Assembly (NCBI GenBank): GCA_043798355.1 | Contig: JAZDOT010000039.1 | Location: 1 to 14,412 of the forward strand | DNA length: 14,412 bases | DNA from: JAZDOT01 sp043798355 | Lineage (GTDB): Bacteria > Patescibacteriota > Gracilibacteria > Peribacterales > Peribacteraceae | Direction: 5' to 3' | Shown here: positions 1 to 10,946 of the stretch, piece by piece | Numbering within the stretch: position 1 is the stretch's first letter | Layout: every line of letters begins with the position of its first letter | Made by a program: the position numbers and the translations under genes | Notes under the pieces: model-generated | Database searches by the model: none | What the model saw: only the letters and a program-made list of their open reading frames with translations | What the model was told of the DNA's origin: nothing

Positions 1-57
1 GTTCACCGTAATAAGCCACGTTTTTGGTGCAGGATTACTCCTGCAGCACCCCGATTG
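1..57 (-). ncRNA. Group I intron in 23S at the L2500 position, 5' fragment only
   Basis: On the minus strand the conserved TTTGGCACCT ends at 58 and is not followed by the expected CGATGTCGG of the peptidyl-transferase region. Instead CAATCGGGGTGC follows. GGGUGC pairs with the exon end GCACCU, giving P1 with a U.G wobble at U2500. The adjacent AUCG pairs with CGAU, the first bases of the expected 3' exon, giving P10. The next bases form a hairpin (TGCAGG with CCTGCA, 27-45) suitable for P2. The catalytic core and 3' splice site lie beyond the left edge, so class and any encoded endonuclease cannot be judged. Confidence 0.82.
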
Positions 58-158
58 AGGTGCCAAACCGCTCCGTCGCTGTGGGCGCTTGGGAGCGATC
101 AGCCTGTTATCCCTAGAGTAACTTTTATCCGTTGAGCGACAACCCATCCACACGGTCG

Positions 159-189
159 CCCCTCACCATTTTTTTAAAATGGTGCGGGG
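159..189. repeat. Minimal copy of the 23S hairpin element
   Basis: This 31-bp inverted repeat has arms related to CCCCTCACCATTTT and its complement, with one mismatch. It matches the terminal arms of the three longer elements but lacks their middle. It extends a domain V hairpin in the region corresponding to E. coli about 2400-2430, between the conserved GTGATAGTGATCCGG and CGCTCAACGG. It may be a deletion derivative or a precursor form. Confidence 0.8.
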
Positions 190-668
190 CAGGTTGCCGG
201 ATCACTATCACCGACTTTCGTCTCTGCTCGGCCTGTAAGCCTCACAGTCAGGCCCACGTGTGCGATTACACGACCACGCCGATTTCCATCCGGCGCTAGT
301 GGACCTTTGCGCGCCTCCGTTACGCTTTAGGAGGCAACCGCCCCAGTTAAACTACCCAGCAAGCACGGTCCCTCTCGCATGTGTACATGCCAGAAGTGAG
401 CATCGCCGGTGCACGAGAGTGGTATCTCAACGACGACTCCACCCCAACCGAAGTCAGGGCTTCAGAGTCTCCCACTTATCCTGCGCACGCAGACCAGCAA
501 TGCAATGCCAGCCTATAGTAAAGCTTCATAGGGTCTTTTCGTCCTTCTGTGATCTACCTGGCATTTGCACCAGGATTGAAATTTCACCGGGCCTCGCGTC
601 GAGACAGTGCCCAGACCGTTATACCATTCGTGCGGGTCGGAACTTCATGTGCGCGGAGCGCACAGCTG

Positions 669-802
669 TGAGCCTTGAGCTCTGAGCTATGAGCACCTTG
701 CTGCGATATTCCTCTGGTTGGCGAAACCAGATCCCAAGGAAATCTTGGGCGCACTAACGCCTGCCGACTCAAAGCTGAAAGCTCATCGCTCAAAGCTCCG
801 TC
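669..802. repeat. Paired heptamer arrays in the intron 3' domain
   Basis: Four degenerate heptamers of the form TGAGCNN run from 669 to 696. Five of the complementary form CTCNNNG run from 768 to 802. The two arrays are inverted relative to each other, so in the transcript they could pair into a long stem closing the 697-767 segment. The same heptamer family occurs in the 23S exon at 1902-1971. Confidence 0.75.
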
Positions 803-881
803 GGACGCTTGTTTTTTACTGCAGAACGATTTTTCTGCGCCCTGCATCGCTGCAGGGATCGGACTATATCATCACCCTTCG

Positions 882-940
882 GATGAATTGATAATTGAAA
901 ATGGGTAATTATCCATTGTTCATTATCCATTATCCATTTC
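882..940. repeat. ATTATCC-type heptamer hairpin in intron P8
   Basis: The minus strand reads ATGGATA twice, then ATGAACA and ATGGATA, followed by a partly complementary set (ATTTTCA, ATTATCA, ATTCATC). The whole forms an A/T-rich stem located between the two P7 strands of the group I intron, where P8 belongs. It appears to be a repeat that has enlarged this peripheral helix. Confidence 0.75.
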
Positions 941-1328
941 GTCAGGGCGCGTCGCGTGTAGTCTCTGAGGATCCCCTGAATTCAAAATACCAGGGTTTCC
1001 TGCTGATTGTCCCCACTCCGTACCTTGCGGCATGGGAGATACTCGGGATATTCCAGCATATAGCGACGTTTTTCACTGCTTGCCCACCGTAGCTCCCGAC
1101 GGAGCGGAGGTGGGAATTGAATGGTCTGGAAATACATATGTATTGGAACTGGCTGTGCCACGTGACACCGAAAGTGCTTTACGTGGCGGATAAGAAAATT
1201 TCGAGAACCCTTCCTCCCGCTTTCGCGGAGGAAACCACCCGTCTCGAGGGTGGGACTTTCCAAAAACACTGCAGAAATTCCTCAGTGCTGCGCCTTGCGG
1301 CGACATTCGGGCAAGTTTTTAATCGACC

Positions 1329-1382
<54 letters not shown>

Positions 1383-1901
1383 TCAGGGCTTAGATCGGAG
1401 GCGTAAACCTCCTCACGTGACCTTCTGACACTGGGCAGGCATCAGCCCCTATACATCGTCTTGCGACTTAGCAGGGACCTGTGTTTTTGGTAAACAGTCG
1501 CCTGGGCTCTTTCGCTGCGCCCTGTACCAGCGCTTGCGCGCGGTTCAGGGAGTCCTTATCCCGAAGTTACGGACGCTTCATTGCCGAGTTCCTTAACGCG
1601 AGATGACCCGTTCGCCTTGGTCTACTCGACCACCCCACCGGTGTTGGTTTGCGGTACGGTCTCGCGGAGCTCTCGGAGCGATGATTTTCTTGGAAGCAGA
1701 AAGGGACAGACTTTCCCCGCGTAAACGGGGCATTTGGGATCCGCACTCAACTCTCCCGGGGGATTTGCCTCCCGAGATCGACGCTTTGTGCGTTCCACGT
1801 GCAGTCAATGCACACGCTCTGATCTTCCCGCTCCGTCACAACGCTCCTAGGTCGTCAGTATCCTTTCTGTCTGGCTTGTTCTCCACCACTCTAGATTCGG
1901 A

Positions 1902-1971
1902 CAGCTTTGAGCTTTGGGTCTTGAGCTTTGAGCACAAAGGCTCATCGCTCATAGCTCACAGCTCATCGCTT
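1902..1971. repeat. GAGCTTT/GCTCATC heptamer hairpin in a 23S exon
   Basis: On the plus strand there is a run of GAGCTTT-like heptamers (two exact GAGCTTT units around GGGTCTT, then GAGCACA). It is followed by GCTCATC, GCTCATA, GCTCACA and GCTCATC. The two runs are inverted, so they form an extended stem on top of the host helix (ACCACTCT/AGAGTGGT arms near 1886-1893 and 1982-1989). This is a variable helix around E. coli 1420-1580. Confidence 0.8.
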
Positions 1972-2264
1972 CTCCAATTCCAGAGTGGTGAAGAACAGAG
2001 GTCGGACAAACGCTCAACTGCCGCCCTTGGACGATCTCCACGAGGTACAGGAATATTGACCTGTTCTCCATCGGCTACGCCTTTCGGCCTGACCTTAGGA
2101 CCGACTAACCCCACGCCGAAAACCGTTGCGTGGGAAACCTTGGGGATTCGGCGGGCAGGATTTTCACCTGCCTAGTAGTTACTCATGCCAACATTCTCAC
2201 TACCGTACGCTCCACGATGCTTCACAACATCGCTTCACGGCTGTACGGAACGCTCCTCTACCGC

Positions 2265-2346
2265 CCCCTCACCATTTTTCCCGACTGGAGAATGCTCAGG
2301 AAACGCGGTTCCCGGGCTCTCATGAATCGCGAAAAATGGTGAGGGG
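2265..2346. repeat. Hairpin element copy in 23S (H45 region)
   Basis: The element is 82 bp with terminal inverted repeats CCCCTCACCATTTTTC and GAAAAATGGTGAGGGG. The interior shares GACTGGAGAA and GGTTCCCGGG with the copies at 2967 and 3333. It sits in the loop of the variable helix that precedes the conserved GTAGGGGAGCGTTC-type segment of domain II. In RNA it would fold into a long stem, so it would extend the host helix without breaking the flanking rRNA. Confidence 0.9.
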
Positions 2347-2430
2347 ACCCACTGCTTCGGTTCATCGTTTCGCCCCGGTAATTTTCGGCGCACAAGTGCG
2401 ATCGACCAGTGAGCTGTTACGCTTTCTTTA

Positions 2431-2461
<31 letters not shown>

Positions 2462-2966
2462 TTGTCGATGCACCTGCACCACCTTTTCCACTGAACGATG
2501 ATTGGGGACCTTAGCAAATGGTCTGGGCTATTTCCCTTGTGACGATGGCAGTTCGCTGTCACCGTCTCACTCCCGTCACCGAAGGGCGGGTATTCGGAGT
2601 TTATCTGGAATCGGTAGGCCCAGAAGGACCCCCTCATCCAAACAGTATCTCTACCCCCCGCCGTGCGTGACGAGGCTGTTCCTAAAAACATTTCGAGGAG
2701 AACCAGCTATCTCCGGGTTCGATGAGCTTTTCACTCCTACCCACAGTTCATCCCAACATCTTGCGACATGCTATGGTTCGGACCTCCAGACACCTTTCGG
2801 CGCCCTTCATCCTGACCATGGGTAGCTCACCCGGTTTCGGGTCTTGTGCCAGCGACCAAATCGCCCTATTCGGACTCGCTTTCGCTCCGGCTGCGGCTAT
2901 GAGTGCCTTAGCCAAAGCCACTGACAACAAACTCGTTGGCTCATTATGCAAAAGGAACACCGTAAT

Positions 2967-3045
2967 CCCTCACCATTTTTCCCGACTGGAGAATACCCGG
3001 GAAACATGGTTCCCGGGATCTCAAAATCACGAAAAATGGTGAGGG
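2967..3045. repeat. Hairpin element copy in 23S (H25 region)
   Basis: This 79-bp copy has 15-bp terminal arms (CCCTCACCATTTTTC and its complement) and an inner inverted repeat CCCGGGAA/TTCCCGGG around ACATGG. It replaces the tip of the variable hairpin that in E. coli lies between GAACCTGAAACCGTG and CCTTTTGTATAATG. Both flanking conserved segments are present, so the rRNA reading is continuous on either side. Confidence 0.9.
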
Positions 3046-3332
3046 ACTCCGATTCCTTGAACGCATCACATTTCAGAGACTATTTCATCCCCCTTCCGGG
3101 GTGCTTTTCACCTTTCCCTCACGGTACTATCCGCTATTGATCTCTGCATCTGTTTAGCCTTGGATGAAGTGGTCCACCCAGATTCAGACCGGATTTCGCG
3201 TGTCCGATCCTACTTAGGAATCCTCTCCCGTGTGCCCTCCTTTCGGCGACGGGGCTCTCACCCTCTTTGGCCGCCCGTTCCAGGGACGTTTGCCTAAGAG
3301 TGCACAATCGGTAAATCGAGGTCCTGCAACCT

Positions 3333-3413
3333 CCCTCACCATTTTTCCCGACTGGAGAAACCGCAGGAAACAAGGTTCCCGGGCTCACATGAATCTGGAA
3401 AAATGGTGAGGGG
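3333..3413. repeat. Hairpin element copy in 23S domain I, at a missing rRNA segment
   Basis: This 81-bp copy has the same arms and interior blocks as the copies at 2265 and 2967. Its 5' flank on the RNA (GGTAACCCC, near 3440) belongs to domain I around E. coli 130. Its 3' flank (GGTTGCAGGACCTC, near 3320) belongs after about E. coli 270. The universally conserved GAACTGAAACATCTAAGTA and GTAGCGGCGAGCGAA segments that should lie between are absent. The element may therefore be a fusion of two copies. Confidence 0.9.
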
Positions 3414-3568
3414 TCTCCCAACATAACTCGGGAGGGGTTACCCCATTCGGACATCCCCGGTTGGTAATGCCTGCCTAGCGGCTCACCGAGGCTTTTCGCA
3501 GCTGGCTACGTCCTTCGTCGAAATGCAGAGTCGAGGCATCCGTGTGATGCGCTTGAGTAACGTACATT

Positions 3569-3900
3569 TTTTCTTCAGTCTTTCGACTGAAGAACACTGT
3601 TCACGTGCCACTTAAGCGGGCAGGACATGCCCACACGTGACACATCATTGATTATTTTAATCATAAGTTCTTCACGGCCGATGCTGTGAATGAGCGTGGT
3701 GACGCTCTCCTCCCGCTTGATCCGGTATTTCTCCGGGGCACCCCTCGACTACGCTCGGGGTGTTTCTGCTGCGGCGCTCCTCGGCTCGCAGAGCTCGCCG
3801 TCGGATCGCCCTTGCAGAAACAAAAAGCGGGTGGCTCACGCACACCCGCAGAATCAGCTGGCGCACCCGCTTGAGCGGGGCTGCTATCCTACGGGTGACC
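3569..3900 (-). other. 23S leader region rich in inverted repeats, no tRNA gene seen
   Basis: This gene-free stretch lies 5' of 23S. Nested inverted repeats include TTCTTCAGTC/GACTGAAGAA (3571-3594, a perfect 10-bp stem with a GAAA loop in the RNA), TCACGTG/CACGTGA (3601-3640) enclosing GGGCA/TGCCC, TGATTA/TAATCA (3649-3663), TGTTTCTGC/GCAGAAACA (3761-3822) and GCGGGTG/CACCCGC (3827-3849). The stem beside the mature 5' end may guide rRNA processing; that is inference. I found no cloverleaf or T-loop signature on either strand. Confidence 0.55.
3739..3762. repeat. REP-like CCCTCGACTACGCTCGGGG repeat
   Basis: This short imperfect palindrome has CACCCC/GGGGTG arms around TCGACTACGCTC. The related CCCTTCGACTCCGCTCAGGATGG occurs at 8867-8889. 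Sequences of this type are dispersed, extragenic palindromic repeats in many environmental genomes. Here it is in the 23S leader. Confidence 0.6.
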
Positions 3901-3925
3901 GTGGAAAAACATAGAGAGCGGGCAT

Positions 3926-3953
3926 AGCTTACGTTCCCCATAAGGAGAGTCAA
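3926..3953 (-). promoter_or_regulatory. Possible 23S promoter
   Basis: TTGACT (3953-3948) is followed after 16 nt by TAAGCT (3931-3926) on the minus strand. The -35 box and spacing equal those of the better rpoB promoter (8769-8796), but the -10 box is poor. It lies downstream of the ssb terminator and upstream of the 23S leader, where a dedicated promoter is needed. Confidence 0.35.
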
Positions 3954-4000
3954 GGAATTTTTTGCAGAAAACTGCCCACTTCTCCACTCCGGCTGCCCTC

Positions 4001-4031
4001 AAAAAAGACGGAAGGAATCCCTTCCGTCTTT
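4001..4031 (-). terminator. Rho-independent terminator of ssb
   Basis: On the minus strand, AAAGACGGAAGG, loop GATT and CCTTCCGTCTTT form a 12-bp stem followed by a run of T residues (4006-4001). It begins about 40 nt after the ssb stop codon. This separates ssb transcription from the 23S gene. Confidence 0.88.
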
Positions 4032-4073
4032 CGGCGATTCTCACGAGAATATTCGATCATTGGAAGTCAGCAT

Positions 4074-4472
4074 TCATGCATCCGTGACATCCTCATGCTC
4101 TGCCTCCGAAGATCCCTCGGCAGCATCGGCCTCGCCGCCCTTGCGCGCGGAGAGGAGCACCAGACGATCGACGACGATTTCCGTGCGGCTCGCATCCTTG
4201 CCTTCCGCGTTTTTCCAGTGCCCGGTGTGGAGACGGCCCTCCACGTAGAGAGGGGATCCTTTCTTCACACGCTCGGAGGCGAATGATGCGAGCGGTTCCC
4301 AGCAAATGAGCCGGTGAAATTCCGCCTCTTCCTTGCGCGTACCCTTCGCATCTTTCCAGAAGCGATTCGTCGCGAGGCCGAGTACGCTCAAGGGGCGGCC
4401 GGCCTTGGTAGAGAGTGTTTCGGGATCGCGCGTTGCGTTCCCGAGGAGCGTGATCCTGTTCACGTTCAACAT
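4074..4472 (-). CDS. ssb: Single-stranded DNA-binding protein
   Basis: The 132-residue product begins MLNVNRITLLGNATRDPE, the typical start of the SSB OB-fold. It has LATNRFWKDAKG, EFHRLICWEPLA (conserved position of the H/W motif), KKGSPLYVEGRL and a final core strand RTEIVVDRLVLL. A short acidic tail follows (EADAAEGSSEAEHEDVTDA); it lacks the usual C-terminal DDDIPF-like hydrophobic tip that binds partner proteins, though it remains acidic. SSB coats single-stranded DNA during replication, repair and recombination. A longer reading would add 35 residues with a hydrophobic stretch, unlikely for a cytosolic protein, so the start at 4472 is chosen. No Shine-Dalgarno is present; TCTTCCCC lies 8 nt before the start. 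The gene follows rpoB on the same strand after 230 nt and ends at a strong terminator. Confidence 0.93.
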   Translation of the reverse strand: MLNVNRITLLGNATRDPETLSTKAGRPLSVLGLATNRFWKDAKGTRKEEAEFHRLICWEPLASFASERVKKGSPLYVEGRLHTGHWKNAEGKDASRTEIVVDRLVLLSARKGGEADAAEGSSEAEHEDVTDA

Positions 4473-4480
4473 AAGAAATG

Positions 4481-4488
4481 GGGGAAGA
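4481..4488 (-). promoter_or_regulatory. TCTTCCCC leader motif before ssb
   Basis: This is the same octamer as before rpoB and sod, 8 nt upstream of the ssb ATG. No AGGAGG-like sequence lies between it and the start. It supports the choice of the short ssb start. Confidence 0.5.
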
Positions 4489-4517
4489 AAATACAGGAGG
4501 CACACGCTACACAGCAA
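4488..4517 (-). promoter_or_regulatory. Possible ssb promoter
   Basis: TTGCTG (4517-4512) and TATTTT (4493-4488) are separated by 18 nt on the minus strand. This would place transcription start only a few bases before the TCTTCCCC leader and give a very short 5' UTR. The match is moderate and no other support is visible. Confidence 0.33.
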
Positions 4518-4653
4518 AAAAACGATAAAGGAGTGCCCCACGAAATCCCAAACAGCCGGATAACGGTTTTTCCTCATCTACAGAAGCAAAAATACGTTCC
4601 GCACACCCGTGGAACAGCACGGAAAAAGGACGATTACCCCCCGGCAACCGCCC

Positions 4654-4681
4654 TTTGTCCTTTGTTCTCAGTCCTCTGTCC
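4654..4681. repeat. Degenerate heptamer array after rpoB
   Basis: Four plus-strand heptamers, TTTGTCC, TTTGTTC, TCAGTCC and TCTGTCC, are followed by TAACCTTAACCC. On the minus strand these read GGACNNA/GAACNNA, the same family as the array inside the FemAB-like gene at 9875-9902. The array starts about 20 nt past the rpoB stop codon. Confidence 0.7.
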
Positions 4682-4702
4682 TAACCTTAACCCTCATCCC
4701 TA

Positions 4703-8644
<3,942 letters not shown>

Positions 8645-8653
8645 ACGGAGGAT

Positions 8654-8661
8654 GGGGAAGA
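8654..8661 (-). promoter_or_regulatory. TCTTCCCC leader motif before rpoB
   Basis: TCTTCCCC ends 9 nt before the rpoB ATG, in a pyrimidine-rich stretch with no purine-rich Shine-Dalgarno. The identical octamer is at 4481-4488 (8 nt before ssb) and 9517-9524 (8 nt before sod). A role in translation initiation is inference. Confidence 0.5.
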
Positions 8662-8768
8662 GGAATACACGTGCGCGTCCGAAGGGATCCCCCGAGGGAA
8701 AACCTCTTCAGAGCGAAGAAACCGGTCGCAGAGCTCATAACGCAATCGTCACTCCTGCGGATGGACGG

Positions 8769-8796
8769 ATTGTATGGGGAGATATGCGAAAGTCAA
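8769..8796 (-). promoter_or_regulatory. rpoB promoter, sigma-70 type
   Basis: TTGACT (8796-8791) and TACAAT (8774-8769) are spaced by 16 nt on the minus strand, each one base from consensus. Transcription would start near 8762 and leave a 5' UTR of about 118 nt before the rpoB start. It lies in the 253-nt gap after sod. Confidence 0.7.
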
Positions 8797-8866
8797 AGAG
8801 AAAAGCGGTTCGCTATCAGGCAGAAGCAAATTGCTTTGCCACCTCTCCACAGTTCACCACGTCCCA

Positions 8867-8889
8867 CCCTTCGACTCCGCTCAGGATGG
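8867..8889. repeat. REP-like CCCTTCGACTCCGCTCAGG repeat after sod
   Basis: The sequence belongs to the same short palindromic family as 3739-3762 and starts about 9 nt past the sod stop codon. No U-tract follows it on the minus strand, so it is not an obvious terminator. Confidence 0.6.
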
Positions 8890-8897
8890 CTCGCAGA

Positions 8898-9508
<611 letters not shown>

Positions 9509-9516
9509 AGGAGAAA

Positions 9517-9524
9517 GGGGAAGA
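9517..9524 (-). promoter_or_regulatory. TCTTCCCC leader motif before sod
   Basis: This octamer is 8 nt upstream of the sod ATG and overlaps the edge of the AGRTTA hexamer array at 9522-9563. It is shared with the ssb and rpoB leaders. Confidence 0.5.
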
Positions 9525-9563
9525 TTAAGGTTAAGATTAAGGTTAAGGTTAAGATTAAGATTA
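9522..9563. repeat. Hexamer array AGRTTA, seven units, upstream of sod
   Basis: Seven tandem hexamers of AGATTA or AGGTTA occupy the leader of sod. They lie between its start codon and the likely promoter position. Copy number changes would alter leader length. Confidence 0.85.
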
Positions 9564-9583
9564 GAATGAGGATGGTTAAGAGG

Positions 9584-9612
9584 GTATTAATGAATCTTTT
9601 TATTCCGATCAA
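9584..9612 (-). promoter_or_regulatory. Weak candidate sod promoter
   Basis: TTGATC (9612-9607) and TAATAC (9589-9584) lie 17 nt apart on the minus strand in the divergent sod/FemAB gap. The -10 box is poor, and the hexamer array would lie in the transcribed leader. Confidence 0.28.
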
Positions 9613-9635
9613 TTGTTTCCCTATCGTCGAAGCTC

Positions 9636-10712
9636 ATGGTGGAACTCTTTACTCAGGCGGCAGATCTCCAACAGTACGATTCGTGGATCCGATCCCATCC
9701 CGACGGAACCTTGTGGCAATCACTGGAATGGAAAATCTACCAGGAAGCCCTCGGAAGGGAAGTGAGGATCTATGTTCTGTGTGAAGGAAAACAGATCCTC
9801 GCTTCCGCACTCGTCGTCATCGACCGGACGACATTCGGATTTTCCGTGTGGGATATCCCCCGCGGTCCGTTGCAGGACTCAGGACGAAGGACGAAGGACT
9901 TAGGAATTTTATTGGAATTCATCACGAAAGATGCTCGACATTACGGCTGCATTTCAGTGTATTGGTCGCCTTCGCAACACGTCCCAAGTCCCAAGTCCCA
10001 AGTCCCAAGTCCCAGTCGCCGTCACGAACAACCGGAGGCAACACGCATCATCGATCTCACAAAAACCGAGGAGGATATCCTGAAGCAGATGAGACCAAAA
10101 GGACGCTACAACATCTCCATTGCAGAGAAACACGGTGTTGTTGTGCGAGAATCGACGGATATCGATACTTTTACACGACTTACGCAGGAAACGGCCATCA
10201 GAGACGGTTTCTCCCCTCCCCCCGCCTCCCAGCTCCAAACCATCCTTAAAACGCTTCCTGGCGCGTTTTTACTGCTTGCCTATCCCCCCCTCCATCCCCC
10301 GACCCCTTCCTCCCTAGGAGGAAGGGGAGCCGTCGTACAAGCCAAGAACGGTTCCCCTCCCCCTCCGGGGGAGGGGCTAGGGGAGAGGGGCGCGATCGCC
10401 GGTCTCCTTGGCATTATCTGGCAAAATCGCGCCATCTACTACTACGGAGCATCCTCCTACAGCTTCAGAGCCCTCATGGCACCGTATCTCCTCCAGTGGA
10501 AGGCGATGTGCCTCTGCCGCGCGCGCGGATGCACATCGTACGATCTCCTCGGTATCGCACCTGCGGAAAGCGGCGAAGGCCATCCATGGCAAGGCGTATC
10601 GGCATTCAAGGAAAAATTCGGCGGGACGGTGATGACGTATCCGCCGGAGCAGGAAATTATTCTGCGGCCTCTCATGAAGACGCTGCTTCGATGGAAGAGG
10701 AAATTATTTTGA
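9636..10712 (+). CDS. FemAB-family peptidoglycan aminoacyltransferase with translated repeats
   Basis: The 358-residue product has features of FemAB/FemX-type transferases (GNAT fold), which use aminoacyl-tRNA to add amino acids to the peptidoglycan stem peptide on the cytosolic side. Visible blocks are GTLWQSLEWKIYQEALG near the N-terminus, MRPKGRYNISIAEKHGVVV (about 150-168), AIYYYGASSYSFR with APYLLQWKAMCLCRARGC (about 264-300), YDLLGIAP, and VSAFKEKFGGTV near the C-terminus. Three repeat-derived insertions are in frame: GGACNNA heptamers (residues about 80-89), GTCCCAA heptamers (116-127) and two GC-rich palindromes (about 216-246) that split the strand pair LLLAY and IAGLLG. The length without them would be nearer the small end of the family. 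The gene is divergent from sod; no Shine-Dalgarno is seen before the ATG, and GTG at 9639 is an alternative. The family is fairly certain, the substrate unknown. Confidence 0.85.
   Translation: MVELFTQAADLQQYDSWIRSHPDGTLWQSLEWKIYQEALGREVRIYVLCEGKQILASALVVIDRTTFGFSVWDIPRGPLQDSGRRTKDLGILLEFITKDARHYGCISVYWSPSQHVPSPKSQVPSPSRRHEQPEATRIIDLTKTEEDILKQMRPKGRYNISIAEKHGVVVRESTDIDTFTRLTQETAIRDGFSPPPASQLQTILKTLPGAFLLLAYPPLHPPTPSSLGGRGAVVQAKNGSPPPPGEGLGERGAIAGLLGIIWQNRAIYYYGASSYSFRALMAPYLLQWKAMCLCRARGCTSYDLLGIAPAESGEGHPWQGVSAFKEKFGGTVMTYPPEQEIILRPLMKTLLRWKRKLF
9875..9902. repeat. GGACNNA heptamer array inside the FemAB-like gene
   Basis: Four units, GGACTCA, GGACGAA, GGACGAA and GGACTTA, are translated in frame. 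The array is related to that at 4654-4681. Confidence 0.8.
9981..10015. repeat. GTCCCAA heptamer array inside the FemAB-like gene
   Basis: Four perfect GTCCCAA units plus one GTCCCAG unit are translated as Ser/Pro/Lys/Gln-rich residues 116-127. The frame is open with five units; a loss or gain of three would keep it open, other changes would break it. Confidence 0.92.
10303..10376. repeat. Two GC-rich palindromes inside the FemAB-like gene
   Basis: CCCCTTCCTCC and its complement (10303-10327, 11-bp arms), and CCCCTCCCCC with its complement (10354-10376, 10-bp arms), lie 26 nt apart. They are translated in frame as Pro- and Gly-rich sequence. They resemble the palindromes downstream of the gene. 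Confidence 0.85.
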
Positions 10713-10734
10713 AGCCTACGACCTCATCCCCATC

Positions 10735-10866
10735 CCTTCTCCTCTGCAGAGGAGAGGGAGGGGAGGATTCTCTGTCGACACCCTTCCCCCGGCGGAGGAA
10801 GGGTTGGGGAAGAGGGAGAAAAACAAATACACATACAATTCCCCTCTCCACTGTGGTGGAGAGGGG
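10735..10866. repeat. Cluster of three GC-rich palindromes downstream of the FemAB-like gene
   Basis: The units are 10735-10758 (centred on CCTCTGCAGAGG), 10780-10804 (ACCCTTCC/GGAAGGGT) and 10841-10866 (CCCCTCTCCAC/GTGGAGAGGGG, 11-bp arms). They are extragenic and of the same C/T-rich type as the two inside the gene. The 234-nt gap holds nothing else except the terminator. Confidence 0.85.
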
Positions 10867-10893
10867 ACAGGGGTGAGGTCATATGATGCGCAT

Positions 10894-10924
10894 AAAAAAA
10901 GACCCCCTTTCGGGGGTCTTTTTT
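10894..10924. terminator. Bidirectional rho-independent terminator
   Basis: GACCCCC, loop TTTC and GGGGGTC form a 7-bp stem. It is flanked by seven A residues on the left (a T run for the minus strand) and six T residues on the right. It sits between the convergent FemAB-like gene and the surface-protein gene and can serve both. Confidence 0.93.
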
Positions 10925-10946
10925 CTTCCGAACTCACTGTCAGGAA

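Larger units (their letters stand above)
646..1328 (-). ncRNA. Group I self-splicing intron in 23S at the L1951 position
   Basis: The 23S sequence breaks after GTCGGGT and resumes with AAGTTCCGACC, which are adjacent in E. coli around U1951. The inserted 683 nt have the group I hallmarks. P1: the 5' exon end UCGGGU pairs perfectly with intron GCCCGA, leaving a U.G wobble at the splice site. P10: the intron's ACUU, directly 5' of that guide, pairs with the 3' exon AAGU. The last intron base is G (646). P7: GACUA (963-959) in CUCAGAGACUAC pairs with UAGUC (866-862) in GAUAUAGUCC, the usual R and S elements. Peripheral hairpins include a GAAA-loop stem at 1211-1233. No open reading frame resembling a LAGLIDADG or HNH homing endonuclease is present. 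Heptamer arrays enlarge P8 and the 3' (P9) domain. L1951 is also an intron site in Coxiella 23S rRNA. Confidence 0.93.

Noticed and set aside
982..1306. Open frames of 77-95 codons in the L1951 intron as possible homing endonuclease
   Set aside because: They are too short and lack LAGLIDADG, HNH or GIY-YIG motifs; they cover structured intron RNA.
3640..3920. A tRNA gene in the 23S leader
   Set aside because: Several stems are present, but I find no cloverleaf, T-loop consensus or CCA-adjacent acceptor on either strand.
4473..4577. A 35-residue N-terminal extension of SSB
   Set aside because: It would put a hydrophobic segment before a cytosolic OB-fold protein. The conserved SSB start and the TCTTCCCC leader both favour the start at 4472.
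4560..4640. A terminator for rpoB near the CCGTG/CACGG and GTTCC/GGAAC inverted repeats
   Set aside because: The stems are short and overlap each other, and the T run is interrupted; rpoB and ssb may be co-transcribed to the terminator at 4001-4031.
9981..10015. CRISPR-like direct repeats
   Set aside because: The units are contiguous 7-mers without spacers, in a coding region, and no cas gene is present.
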